Part shown: positions 34,925 through 44,676 of the stretch, in pieces
Layout: every line of letters starts with the position of its first letter
Numbering within the stretch: position 1 is the stretch's first letter
Origin: Clostridiales bacterium
Lineage (GTDB): Bacteria; Bacillota; Clostridia; Saccharofermentanales; Saccharofermentanaceae
DNA: 64,000 nucleotides
Direction of reading: 5' to 3'
Assembly (NCBI GenBank): GCA_017551625.1
Contig: JAFZLF010000026.1
Span: forward strand, 24,601 to 88,600
Made by a program: the position numbers and the translations under genes
The notes under the pieces: model-generated
Told to the model about the DNA's origin: nothing
Database searches by the model: none
What the model saw: the letters and a program-made list of their open reading frames with translations, nothing else

Positions 34925-37645
34925 ATGCGACCATCGAATAAGCGCATGTTGCGCAGACTGGCGGACCGCCAGTTTCATATATATGCATTTTTCATCCCGG
35001 CCTTCATCATGATGACCGTGTTTGCCATACTGCAGGTCCACCCTTTTGCCACTGGCGAGAATATGATCCTGACGGTCGACTGTTATCACCAGTACGCGCC
35101 CTTCCTCGTTGAGACCAGGAATAAGATCCTGTCGGGACAGAGTCTCTTCTTTTCGTGGAATGTTGGTATGGGTACGAACTTCTGGGCGGTGTTTGCGAAC
35201 TATAGTGCCAGCCCGCTGAACATCCTGGCTATCTTTTTTCCGCCGAAGTATATCGGTGACTGCATTGCTTTCTTAGCGATCCTGCGCTGCGGCCTGACCG
35301 GACTATTTATGTCCTATCTGCTCAAAGAACTGGACAAGGGAAGGAAGGATCTTTTTCTGACGGCTTTTGCGTCGGCCTATGCACTCTGCGGATGGACCAT
35401 CTCTTATTTCTGGAACATCATGTGGCATGATGCTGTCGTGCTGCTTCCGCTGATCGTTCTGGGCCTTATTCACCTGATGCGGGATAAAAAACCACTTCTT
35501 TACTGCATCACGCTGGCCCTCTGTCTGATCTCCAATTTCTATGCAGGGTATTTCGTCTGCCTGTTCCTCGTCTTCTATGCGCCGATCCTTTACGTCTCTA
35601 TCACCGAGCGCGTGACACTTTCTAATTTCTGGTCGGCCGTGTGGCGCTTCGTCGTATACTCTCTGATCGGCGGAGGTCTTTCGGCGTTCCTGACGCTGTC
35701 GACATATATCACGCTTCAGAAATCATCGGCGACCGGAGACACATTTCCGAAAAAGTTTGACGTCATGAATGACATGTTTGACTTCATCAGCCGTTTCCTC
35801 GTGGCGCCGAATCCGAATATCCGTGACGGAATGGCCAACGTCTATTGCGGCATCTTCATCGCGATGCTGATCCCGCTGTTCTTCCTCTGTAAGAAGATCC
35901 GCCTCCGTGAGAAGATCGCTTATGGCGTGGGACTTGCGATCATGTATGTGAGCCTCAGTTCTCGCATGATGACCTTTATCTGGCACGGATTCCACTTCCC
36001 GAACCAGATCCCCTACCGCCAGGCCTTCCTGATCTCCTTTCTGGTGGTGATCATGGGCTATAAAGTCCTTCGTAACCTGAAGAGCTTCACGAAGAAAGAA
36101 CTGATGGTCCCGTGCCTGTGTATGATCGCGTACCTGATCCTCTACGAGAAGATCGGAGAGGGTGAAGAGGGATATCTGGCACTCGGTCTCTCATTTCTCT
36201 TCATGATCCTCTACACGGCGATCGTCCGGGTGATCGGAGAAGGGAAGAAGAGTCACATGTTCCAGCAGATCCTTCTTTTCTCTGTCCTTACGGCAGAACT
36301 GGCTACCTCGACGATCGCGACGGTCAGTCTGGTTGCGGCCCACGAGAGCTTCACCGGATGGGATTTTTACGGTTCGCATTACGATGAGATCCAGGAACTG
36401 GTGATCGAGGACGAGAAACAGAGCCCGTATGGTTTCGAGAGATCGGAGATCTACCCGGCATATATCTGTAACCAGCCTGCTCTTTATAATTTCAAGGGCA
36501 TCTCGATCTTTACCTCAACGGCCAGAGAGAGCTTCGTTACGTTTATCAAGAATCTCGGCTTCCACAATAACGGAATCAACAGCATGCGTAACTTCGGACT
36601 GACTGAAGTGACGGGTACGCTGTTCGGCGTGCATAACATGTATGACCTGAATAAGAGTTCACCGATTCCTGTTTGTTTCGAGGAAGTGGAGACCGGAAAC
36701 AGTATCCGCAAGTGTGTCAATCCCGACGCGCTCTCGCTTGGCTACATGGTCGATAGTAAGGCTCTTGAGTATCACATGACGCAGACGTCCGTTCCGTTTA
36801 TCTCGACGAGCGCCTGGGTGAAGAGTATGGGTGTGACCCGCGATGTCTTTACGGAAGTGGATCTTACACTTTCCGAACCCACGGGCATGACTGAAGGCGG
36901 AGGAAACTCACGTACCGGATATAAGTGCACTTTCTCCGGAGGCAAAACGGCATCGATCGTCGTCGAGCCGCAGGGCGCTTCGGTCGGGGATCACCTGTAT
37001 TTGTATGTCGTGGCCAATAAGCCGGCATCCCTTTCCATCGTGGACACGAATATGGACACGGATGAGACGAAAACATCCTCTGTCTCCGGCAGAAAAGGGC
37101 AGATCCTTGATCTCGGCTATGTCGGAGAGAATACGAAGAAGACCGTCACGGTCAAGTTCAATGAGAGCGAGAATCTGTCCGGGAATCTGTGGATCCAGTG
37201 CGCCAGACTCGTCGAGCCCGCCTATCAGGAGATGGTCGAACTTCTCTCTGACGAGCAGTTACAGGTCAGCTCCTACGATTCGACGAGCGTCGAAGGAATG
37301 ATTACGGCCAAGACAGACGGCGCCCTCTTACTGACGATCCCGTACGACGAGAACTGGACGGCCATGGTCGATGGGGTGGAAGCGCAGATCCTTCCGATCG
37401 ATGATGCCTTTATGGCGATCAGACTGACAGCCGGTACTCACTCGATCTCCCTGAAGTATTACCCGGCGAAGTTTGATCTTTGTGTCAAGATCTCTGTCGC
37501 GGCATTGTTTGTGCTGGTCCTGCTGACAGTTATCCGAAAGATCAGAGAATCGATCTCCATCAGAAAGATTGTTGTCGCCGAAGAACAGCCGGATGATGTT
37601 GAAGATACGGGTGCGGAGGAACTTCCTTCCGGGGAGGAACCATGA
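34925..37645 (+). CDS. YfhO-family membrane protein, first of a tandem pair
   Basis: A 906-residue GT-C-type protein with the YfhO core: TVDCYHQYAPFLVETRNKIL, then SWNVGMGTNFWA and SASPLNILAIFFP. About twelve helices are followed by an extracellular domain containing DENWTAMVDGVEAQ and LTAGTHSISLKYY, a last helix and an acidic tail (DDVEDTGAEELPSGEEP). It should transfer lipid-linked sugars outside the cell. Its stop and the next YfhO start share ATGA, so the two are translated together. They are clearly paralogous but too different to be a recent duplication. Confidence 0.88.
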   Translation: MRPSNKRMLRRLADRQFHIYAFFIPAFIMMTVFAILQVHPFATGENMILTVDCYHQYAPFLVETRNKILSGQSLFFSWNVGMGTNFWAVFANYSASPLNILAIFFPPKYIGDCIAFLAILRCGLTGLFMSYLLKELDKGRKDLFLTAFASAYALCGWTISYFWNIMWHDAVVLLPLIVLGLIHLMRDKKPLLYCITLALCLISNFYAGYFVCLFLVFYAPILYVSITERVTLSNFWSAVWRFVVYSLIGGGLSAFLTLSTYITLQKSSATGDTFPKKFDVMNDMFDFISRFLVAPNPNIRDGMANVYCGIFIAMLIPLFFLCKKIRLREKIAYGVGLAIMYVSLSSRMMTFIWHGFHFPNQIPYRQAFLISFLVVIMGYKVLRNLKSFTKKELMVPCLCMIAYLILYEKIGEGEEGYLALGLSFLFMILYTAIVRVIGEGKKSHMFQQILLFSVLTAELATSTIATVSLVAAHESFTGWDFYGSHYDEIQELVIEDEKQSPYGFERSEIYPAYICNQPALYNFKGISIFTSTARESFVTFIKNLGFHNNGINSMRNFGLTEVTGTLFGVHNMYDLNKSSPIPVCFEEVETGNSIRKCVNPDALSLGYMVDSKALEYHMTQTSVPFISTSAWVKSMGVTRDVFTEVDLTLSEPTGMTEGGGNSRTGYKCTFSGGKTASIVVEPQGASVGDHLYLYVVANKPASLSIVDTNMDTDETKTSSVSGRKGQILDLGYVGENTKKTVTVKFNESENLSGNLWIQCARLVEPAYQEMVELLSDEQLQVSSYDSTSVEGMITAKTDGALLLTIPYDENWTAMVDGVEAQILPIDDAFMAIRLTAGTHSISLKYYPAKFDLCVKISVAALFVLVLLTVIRKIRESISIRKIVVAEEQPDDVEDTGAEELPSGEEP

Positions 37646-40413
37646 GGTACCTTCGTAAGGACGGCCGTATCACTTTTTCCGAGACGAGGACGAAGGCGTA
37701 TCTTCTGGCGTCATTTCTCCTGCCCGGATTGATCCTTCTTGTGATTGCTTACAAGTTTGATCTGTATCCGTTTTCCGATAAGTGCTTCGCGACCGATGCG
37801 CTCCGCAATACGTATTTTCCCGTGATCGCGGAACTTCGCAGAAAGATCCTCGAGAAGGAGTCTCTCTTCTATTCGTGGAATGCCGGCGGAGGAGTGAATT
37901 TCTGGGCGTGGATCTCCGCCTATGCTTCCAGTCCGTTTGTGCTTTTTTATCTGCTGGTCCCGGAAAAGGATATCGCCGCGATGACGCAGATCATCTTTGC
38001 CCTCAAGGCCTCTCTGGCATCGGTTTCACTTTTTCTGCTTCTGTGGAAAAAGGAAAATGTGGTGTCGACGGTCAGTCTCGGCCTTTCTACGGCGTATGGC
38101 CTCTGCGGATATGTTCTGACGTATTCTCAGGAGCCGTGGCTCCTCGATATCGTCATCCTTCTGCCGATCCTGATCCTTACGCTTAACTACCTGATCCGCG
38201 GGAGAAGACCATGGGCATTTTCCATCGTCTGTGCGTTCACGGGAATTGCCTGCGCAAAGGCGGGCATATATTTGCTTATCTTCATTCTGGCGATGCTCCC
38301 GCTTCTAATCATCGAGGACCGGCGTGAGAATGAGAAAGCCGGAAAACTCCGTACGATCTTCAAGGACTTTTTCCTGTATCTTTCCTTCGGATTGGGCCTT
38401 TCCGCTTTCGTGTGGTTTCCGGCGTGGCAGGCGTTCTGGAATACCTCGGCGGGAATGCAGATCCTCCATGTACCGCAGGACCTCACGATGGAACTGAAAG
38501 CATGGGATGTTCTGGATCGGGCCTGCTTCGATTCGCTTTTGATCTTCCCTTCCTTTGAAAATCAGTCTCCCAGTGTCTACTGCGGGATCGTGCCGGTCAT
38601 TTTTCTGATCCTCTATGGTTTTTCATCCCGGATCCGTTTTACGGAGAAGATATATATCTTCTGTACGATGGTGGTACTGTACATCTCTATGTCCAGTAAG
38701 ATCCTCCGGTACGTGTTCCTGGGGTTTCATTTTCCGATCACGGGTGTATATCCGCAGGCCATATTGATTACTTTTCTTATCATGTACGCATCGGGACGTC
38801 TCCTGTCACGAGGCGTATGGTTTGATGAACGCGCCCATGTTCACGCGGCGCTGGGGATGATGATCACCTTCATGCTGATCCGGTCTGCGATTGCCAAGGA
38901 CCTCTCCTATGCAGATTATGCAGTGTATATGGCGATTCTTTTCCTTGGCCTTTACTTTATCCTGATCCTGAACGCCCCTGCCCTTGAGGGAAGGAGAAAA
39001 GAAACGGTGATCTCGATTCTTGCGCTTACGATGATCGCGGAAACAGGGTTGGGATTCTATCGACCGATCAAAGAGAAGTATTACCATGCGGTCGTCGAAC
39101 GGGAAGTGATTGAGAAGGGAGCGCTGGATGGCCTTCGGATCGATCCTTCTTCTAATCCCCGCGAGAAGAAGGAGACGAAGAAAGTATATAAACTGGACGA
39201 TTCTGTGATCTATCCGGAACAGGAGCAGACGGAAACATCGAGAACTCTTACTGCGAAGACAGGACTTGCTGCCGGTGAGCGGATACTTGTTTCTTACCCG
39301 GCGGACGAGAACTACAATTATGGCTTTCGGGATCACTTTGCGACGCTGGCATCGGACGGATATATGACCTCTTTGCAGTTTGCCCGGGCCCTTTTTGCCC
39401 TCGGTGTGAACCGCAATCCGGATGAGACGAAGATCCTTCCCGGATCGGGAACTCCTGTTACGGATATTCTGCTTCGTCAGGGCCGTCTGATCGACACGGA
39501 GAGAGAACTGGGGAGTGTAAGTACGATTGACAATGCGGCTTCAAACGGATTCTTCTTCGTATCAGATGATGTGTATAGTGAAATTCTTACGGCGGATTCG
39601 CCTTTTGTCAACCAGGATGAGCTTGCATACCGTCTGACCGGCACAAGACCTTTTACGCTCCTTCATATGGAAGCGGAAGAACTGGAAAACATGAAAGAGA
39701 ACTCTGATTGCACATTCTCGGCGGTGGATCCTTCTTCAGTCGGGAGAGTGATACTTGAATCGGGTGAGAGCCTTTCCTCTGATTATACTACCTTATATTT
39801 CTATATAAAGTGTGATCAGACAGTAAGCGTGGAAGCCAGCCTCCGGAATGATGAGAATGAAATTCCGCTAAGTCTGTCGTCAAGCCGGTCGAATGAATGT
39901 ATCCGTATCGATGTACCGCGTCCGGAAGGATGGAGATTATGCGTGAAGATTTCGCTTTATTCTCCCGGTGATTCGAAACTGGCCTTTTATGCCGCCTGTC
40001 CGGATCGGGAAGAGATGACGGCGTTTGAAAACAAGATGAGCGCAGTTGCATGGGAAATGAGATCATGGGAAGATGGAAAAATCGAGGGCAGTATCGATGC
40101 ATCCGAAGCAGGAACGCTTCTGTTCAATGTCCCGGCTGATGAGGGATGGACCGCTGTGATCGACGGACAGAGGACGGAGGCTTTCGGCGCGTATAAGACA
40201 TTTCTCGCTGTACACGTTCCCGCGGGTCGCCACGAGATCTCACTTCAGTTCGTCCCGGAGGGATTTTCCGAGACTGTGACCGCAGGAGCATTTGCGGCTA
40301 TCCTGCTCATTCTTCTTTCGATAAGCAAATGTTTTCCGAATAAGAAAAAAGAGAAGAAATGCGAGGAACAAAAAGATGATGTCCGGACAGAACAGGGGGA
40401 ACTGGTAAAATGA
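37642..40413 (+). CDS. YfhO-family membrane protein, second of a tandem pair
   Basis: This 923-residue protein keeps the YfhO layout: ATDALRNTYFPVIAELRRKI, SWNAGGGVNFWA, then SSPFVLFYLL, many helices, and a C-terminal domain with ADEGWTAVIDGQ and VPAGRHEISLQF. In the first loop the usual Q-Y pair is replaced by NTYFP, so the donor or acceptor may differ from its neighbour. It overlaps both neighbours by 4 bp (ATGA each time), placing it in one operon with the first YfhO and the exonuclease. Confidence 0.87.
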   Translation: MRYLRKDGRITFSETRTKAYLLASFLLPGLILLVIAYKFDLYPFSDKCFATDALRNTYFPVIAELRRKILEKESLFYSWNAGGGVNFWAWISAYASSPFVLFYLLVPEKDIAAMTQIIFALKASLASVSLFLLLWKKENVVSTVSLGLSTAYGLCGYVLTYSQEPWLLDIVILLPILILTLNYLIRGRRPWAFSIVCAFTGIACAKAGIYLLIFILAMLPLLIIEDRRENEKAGKLRTIFKDFFLYLSFGLGLSAFVWFPAWQAFWNTSAGMQILHVPQDLTMELKAWDVLDRACFDSLLIFPSFENQSPSVYCGIVPVIFLILYGFSSRIRFTEKIYIFCTMVVLYISMSSKILRYVFLGFHFPITGVYPQAILITFLIMYASGRLLSRGVWFDERAHVHAALGMMITFMLIRSAIAKDLSYADYAVYMAILFLGLYFILILNAPALEGRRKETVISILALTMIAETGLGFYRPIKEKYYHAVVEREVIEKGALDGLRIDPSSNPREKKETKKVYKLDDSVIYPEQEQTETSRTLTAKTGLAAGERILVSYPADENYNYGFRDHFATLASDGYMTSLQFARALFALGVNRNPDETKILPGSGTPVTDILLRQGRLIDTERELGSVSTIDNAASNGFFFVSDDVYSEILTADSPFVNQDELAYRLTGTRPFTLLHMEAEELENMKENSDCTFSAVDPSSVGRVILESGESLSSDYTTLYFYIKCDQTVSVEASLRNDENEIPLSLSSSRSNECIRIDVPRPEGWRLCVKISLYSPGDSKLAFYAACPDREEMTAFENKMSAVAWEMRSWEDGKIEGSIDASEAGTLLFNVPADEGWTAVIDGQRTEAFGAYKTFLAVHVPAGRHEISLQFVPEGFSETVTAGAFAAILLILLSISKCFPNKKKEKKCEEQKDDVRTEQGELVK

Positions 40414-41426
40414 GTGAGCTTAAGGAGACCTTCCCCACAACTTTCGTGGTGCTAGATATGGAATGGAACCAGCCGATCCCCTATATTCCGTCTCCGGTCG
40501 ACCCGAAGACGCTTCCCGGCGAGATCATCGATATCGGAGCCGTGAAACTTAGGATGAATTCGCAGAACGACTTTGAACTTTCCCGTCCGCTGCGTCTGAC
40601 GGTAAGGCCTATCTATTACCGGGTCATGAACAAGCAGGTGTCCCGAGTGATCAATAAGAGCACGAATGACCTCAAGTGCGGCCTGCCTTTTCAGGAGGCC
40701 TACAAACTGTTTTTGGACTTCTGCGGAGACGATTATGTGCTCTGCGCCTGGGGAGATTCGGATATATCTATTCTTCGTTCGAATCTTAAGATCCACGGAC
40801 TTTCCGCTGAACTGAATGACAGATTCATGGATATACAGCCCTTCTTTGGCAAAGTGGGAGAAAACACCACCATGCAGAGAAGTGTGAATTATGCGGTGGA
40901 TTTCTACAGGATCCCGCAGACGGATGATTTCCACAGCGCGGACAAAGATGCATGGTATGAGGCCATGGTCCTGAAAGAATCGCTGATCGACTATTTCAGT
41001 ATGAAACAGTCCGAGGAAAAGAATAAGGAAAACTTCATCCCTTTATCTTCCTATATATCTAATCCCAATCTGACGATGCAGTTCCGATGGAAGAGCGATG
41101 TGTTCCCGACAGAGAAAGAAGCAGATGAATCAGCTGAGAAGGAGGCGCTTTTCTGCCCGATATGTAACGAGAAACTGTCAGAAGACCTTCCATGGTTTGC
41201 TTCCGGGCACACGCACTTCTCACTTTGGAAATGTTCTCAGCATGGATATCTGACCGGGAAAATACGGGCGAAGCGTACGCCGGATCAGAAATACTATGGG
41301 GCCGGTCAACTTCGATTTGCAAATGCGAGCTCGGCGTGGTATGTTAAAGAGAAGTGGCAATCTATTTTGACTGGTCAGGACATCACCGAGAGGAAAAATG
41401 ATTCCGAAACCGTCGGAAATGATTGA
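40410..41426 (+). CDS. DEDDh 3'-5' exonuclease with C-terminal zinc-finger-like module
   Basis: The 338-residue protein has the exonuclease motif I FVVLDMEWN (D16, E18), a middle Asp region (CAWGDSDI) and motif III HSADKDAWYEA (H..D), the DEDDh set seen in DNA polymerase epsilon and RNase T relatives. After residue about 245 a separate part with CPIC, then H and C residues (WKCSQHG), looks like a metal-binding finger. The substrate (DNA or RNA) is not clear. Its start lies inside the YfhO stop, so it is co-translated with surface-glycan genes, an odd pairing. Confidence 0.8.
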   Translation: MSELKETFPTTFVVLDMEWNQPIPYIPSPVDPKTLPGEIIDIGAVKLRMNSQNDFELSRPLRLTVRPIYYRVMNKQVSRVINKSTNDLKCGLPFQEAYKLFLDFCGDDYVLCAWGDSDISILRSNLKIHGLSAELNDRFMDIQPFFGKVGENTTMQRSVNYAVDFYRIPQTDDFHSADKDAWYEAMVLKESLIDYFSMKQSEEKNKENFIPLSSYISNPNLTMQFRWKSDVFPTEKEADESAEKEALFCPICNEKLSEDLPWFASGHTHFSLWKCSQHGYLTGKIRAKRTPDQKYYGAGQLRFANASSAWYVKEKWQSILTGQDITERKNDSETVGND

Positions 41427-41460
41427 AAAGATACAAAATTGCCGAGAAATGTTGGTTGAA

Positions 41461-41522
41461 ATGTGAAATAATGTGAACTTTCCAATCAAAGCTCTTTTAT
41501 TTTGCGCTTCCGTCAATATAAT
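41461..41522 (+). promoter_or_regulatory. Promoter region of the pilus tip gene with tandem ATGTGAA
   Basis: ATGTGAA occurs at 41461-41467 and 41471-41477, exactly one helix turn apart. A TATAAT box follows at 41517-41522 with a weak -35 (TTTTAT, spacing 16). The repeats are candidates for an activator site. Confidence 0.45.
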
Positions 41523-41594
41523 GGTAATTAAGTATAACCAAAAAATGTAACTTATCCGCAATGATTCATTAGACAAAATTTGGAGGCAACAAAG

Positions 41595-43550
41595 ATGAAG
41601 TTCTTACATAGTGGTAAGCTGCATCAGAGATCCAGCAGACGGGGTGGTATGCTCATTCTCGTTCTGATGATCTTTGCTGTTTCACTTATCCTTATTTCAT
41701 CTGCAATGACAATTACGCTGGCCAGCCGTAACCGTTACTATGTGGATACGGAGAAAAGCCAGGAGAGATTGACTCTTTCTTGTGCGGCAGAGACAGTAAT
41801 TGATGCGATCATGTCTCAGGAGATCACAGATGATCAGCTCAGACTGATGGCTACGACGAATGGTGCATCGAATTATGTAATTACCGGAGCTAGCAGTTCC
41901 AAGTTAAATAGTTCGCCATCTTCGAACGCAGGTACATCTATTGCACCTGGTCTTGCAAATTCTACAGGTAAAAATGAGACTTACTTCACGGTGAGACCGG
42001 ATCCGGATGCGGCCAACGATATCATCATGGAGTTTAGTACTGTTATCGATCTTACCGGTTCAGACGGAAATTACGAGAATCTGCGCGTGTATCTGCACAA
42101 GAAGCCGGATACACCTAATCCGCAGCTTTGCGCGAACATGGCTACTTTCGGTGCCGAGGGCTCGTCGATCTCTATTCCGAGACTTCACATTACCGCGACG
42201 AATTCCTACTCGGTTTTCCATGGTAACGTAGATATTATCGCTGCTTCCGGTGAGACGCACGTTTCCAACAAGATGGTATTCACCGGCAAGGTTCGTCCTG
42301 CACAGGGTACTCTTTTCTACAACGATGTTATCTTCTATGGTCCGAACGCTTGTATTGATACTTCCAGCGCTGGTACCGGTAATGGTATTCAGACGACCGG
42401 CGGTATCTACTTCCTCGGTGTGGATTTCAATGGCGCTTCCGGAAAGCAGGAAGTATTTAGAACCTCATCCGGTACAGCGACTGCGGCTCCCGGCAATCAG
42501 GTAGTTACAGCTGGTGGTGGCGCGTATTTTTACAACGCCAACATGACGGTCAATGGTGATACTCTCCAGAGCAGTTCACAGAATGCTCCGTATTGGGTAG
42601 TTTCTACCGGCAGTAAGGTCACAAACAATAACGGCGGCACCAACTCCTCCGTTACATACATCAATGATGGCGGTACGTACATCAATAATGGTGGCAGCTC
42701 CTCTCGTAATGCTGTAGCTGCAGCGGATCTGACCGGTGATGCACAGACAAATTACCAGAACATTTCCAGTAAGGCCAACCAGTATCGCACAGGTAGTGAA
42801 CTGAAGTCTGCTGCGGAACAGCAGGTTCCTACTTCGGAGTACATTAACGAATTGTTTGGTGACCACAAGAACGGTACTTCCGTTTCTTCGGGTGCGAACT
42901 TCTCGCAGGTTTTCGAGGGTGGCAAGGACTACAAGATGTCCGGTACGTACAACTTCGGTTCCCCGACCACGATGGAGATCAACCTCGCTCAGGGCAATAC
43001 GTACATCTATTTCTCCAGCGATGTTACATTCAACAACTTTACGATCAAGGTCTCGAATGCTACTGAGAATCGTCTTTACATCCTTCTCGGTACGGGCGTG
43101 AAGTTCCATGTAGGCGGCGGCCCTAACGACTGGAAGCCGCAGACGGGCATCATTTCTTGCGATACTCGTACAGGCAGTGGCGACAGCTCCAAGGCTGTAA
43201 CCGGATCACAGCATCCTGCTTGTGTAATCGCCGGATTTGGTAATAATCTGCTTCACGTAGCAACACAGTGCAGCGTCCTTGAGGCGTATATCTCACTCGC
43301 GGGTGAAAGCACGATCTGGTATCAGACAGGTGGTAACCGTTTCTATGGCCGTATGGAAGCTAAGAACTTCGTATTTAACTTCCAGTTGGATAACGGTGGT
43401 TCTATCCAGGGTAATCAGCTGACAATGGAAGATTGCCCGGGTATGGACGAGAATAGCGGCGGTGGAGAAACACCTCTGGCTCCGCACTATGAAGTAACAG
43501 GTTATGAGTACTTCTACAGAACGGCGGCTCCGGCTGGCGATGAAGGCTGA
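41595..43550 (+). CDS. Large PilX/GspK-like pilus protein with beta-rich body (candidate tip)
   Basis: The 651-residue protein starts with a basic leader, RRGG, and a long hydrophobic helix (about 19-45), then YYVDTEKSQERLTLSCAAE, as in PilX/GspK minor pilins. Residue +5 after the Gly is not Glu, as in GspK, which caps the pseudopilus tip. From about residue 190 on the sequence is Gly/Asn/Thr/Ser-rich with short strands, suggesting a beta-helix or similar adhesive body, far larger than usual for the family. ATG 41595 follows TTGGAGG; the upstream TTG is part of that site. Transcription ends at the hairpin at 43577. Confidence 0.7.
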   Translation: MKFLHSGKLHQRSSRRGGMLILVLMIFAVSLILISSAMTITLASRNRYYVDTEKSQERLTLSCAAETVIDAIMSQEITDDQLRLMATTNGASNYVITGASSSKLNSSPSSNAGTSIAPGLANSTGKNETYFTVRPDPDAANDIIMEFSTVIDLTGSDGNYENLRVYLHKKPDTPNPQLCANMATFGAEGSSISIPRLHITATNSYSVFHGNVDIIAASGETHVSNKMVFTGKVRPAQGTLFYNDVIFYGPNACIDTSSAGTGNGIQTTGGIYFLGVDFNGASGKQEVFRTSSGTATAAPGNQVVTAGGGAYFYNANMTVNGDTLQSSSQNAPYWVVSTGSKVTNNNGGTNSSVTYINDGGTYINNGGSSSRNAVAAADLTGDAQTNYQNISSKANQYRTGSELKSAAEQQVPTSEYINELFGDHKNGTSVSSGANFSQVFEGGKDYKMSGTYNFGSPTTMEINLAQGNTYIYFSSDVTFNNFTIKVSNATENRLYILLGTGVKFHVGGGPNDWKPQTGIISCDTRTGSGDSSKAVTGSQHPACVIAGFGNNLLHVATQCSVLEAYISLAGESTIWYQTGGNRFYGRMEAKNFVFNFQLDNGGSIQGNQLTMEDCPGMDENSGGGETPLAPHYEVTGYEYFYRTAAPAGDEG

Positions 43551-43576
43551 TAGTGTGAAAACTAGTCAAGATGAAT

Positions 43577-43610
43577 GGGGGGCTCGAAAGAGCCCCCCTA
43601 ATTATTTGAG
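43577..43610 (+). terminator. Terminator of the pilus tip gene
   Basis: GGGGGGCTC and GAGCCCCCC close a GAAA tetraloop (43577-43598), followed by an A/T-rich tail with TTATTT. Confidence 0.8.
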
Positions 43611-43702
43611 CCGCCCTGACCACCAGAGAGCATGAAAATGGAATAGCTCTGTTTCTGATGTGTACGGCACGATACTTTACAAAAAAGTGCATATTTGATA
43701 TC

Positions 43703-43741
43703 TATAAAACGGAGGCGGTCTCAGGAAATTGAGACCGCCTC
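43703..43741 (-). terminator. Terminator of the prepilin peptidase gene
   Basis: GAGGCGGTCTCA (43712-43723) and TGAGACCGCCTC (43730-43741) form a 12-bp perfect stem. On the minus strand it is followed by CGTTTTAT, so it stops transcription of the peptidase gene 75 bp upstream of it. The rest of the 43551-43815 gap shows nothing else. Confidence 0.75.
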
Positions 43742-43815
43742 TTAACAATAGCTATTGTCTGCTCAGTTTACATTGACCGGATTTCCTTTGTCTCAGTCGC
43801 ACTTAATATCCACAC

Positions 43816-44676
43816 TCAAGAGAAGCAAAGTAAAAGAGAATAACCGAAGTAGCCGATCGCTGCACCGGCAGCAAGGAAAGTACCGAGATACTTCACGTTC
43901 TTGCCGTTTTTGATCAGAAGCCTCGCGATCAGATAGACTGTAGCGGCAACGATAGAAGGAATAGCGCCGATGACCGCGCAGAGCGCAATGGCGAACAGAT
44001 CGGAGGTGCGAAGTGCTCTCGAATCCTTATCATGAAAATACTTTCCCAAAGATTTGAGACCGAAAGTAAGAATGACGGAAATGGCTACAGCGAGAAGCCC
44101 GATAGCCGCTCCGAGGAAGATCTGCAGTCCCCATTTTCCGATCAGCGAAGACAGGCTTTCCGAGTCAGTGTCCCGGAGAGTATGAAGGACGCGGGCCAGT
44201 ATCTGCACAAGGAAATCGATCCCCAGAGCAGATGTCATCACGTACATAGAAGAACCGGTGTCCTTCATGATCATCATCTCAACGATAACGATGTTGATCA
44301 TGACAAACAGTGCGCAGAGCTCGATAAACGGGAAGATGTTCTTATAAGGATCCAGCGGATCAAGGAACATGGAGAGGTGAGTGGCAGCCATGATCATATA
44401 GCAAAGCGCAGTCAGACTTTCGATCTTGATATATCTTGAGGAGATAGGAGTCTTACAGTAGCGGCACTTTCCTCCGAGAAAGAGCCAGCTGAAAATCGGG
44501 ACGAGGTCCAGTGCGCCGAGCTCATGACCGCAAGTCATGCACATGGAGTGTCCTTTTACGATTGTCCGGTGTTCAGGGATCCTGTAGATGCATACATTTG
44601 TGAAACTGCCGACGATGGCGCCGAATATTCCGGCCAGAACAATATTGATGATAGCTAAAACCAATTCAGGACTCAT
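43816..44676 (-). CDS. Divergent prepilin peptidase (PilD-like)
   Basis: The 286-residue membrane protein has the N-terminal prepilin peptidase domain: GSFTNVCIYRIP, then two CxxC pairs (C46, C49, C71, C74) around a loop, with R81 and E85 in the family spacing. About seven helices follow. The enzyme should cut pilin leaders after Gly and may N-methylate the new end. The usual aspartate motifs are altered: the first region reads IVEMMIMKD (E133, D139) with no IPD, the second RTSDLFAIAL (D226) with no GxGD. It is the only peptidase gene seen beside the pilus genes and is divergent from pilB. Confidence 0.8.
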   Translation of the reverse strand: MSPELVLAIINIVLAGIFGAIVGSFTNVCIYRIPEHRTIVKGHSMCMTCGHELGALDLVPIFSWLFLGGKCRYCKTPISSRYIKIESLTALCYMIMAATHLSMFLDPLDPYKNIFPFIELCALFVMINIVIVEMMIMKDTGSSMYVMTSALGIDFLVQILARVLHTLRDTDSESLSSLIGKWGLQIFLGAAIGLLAVAISVILTFGLKSLGKYFHDKDSRALRTSDLFAIALCAVIGAIPSIVAATVYLIARLLIKNGKNVKYLGTFLAAGAAIGYFGYSLLLCFS

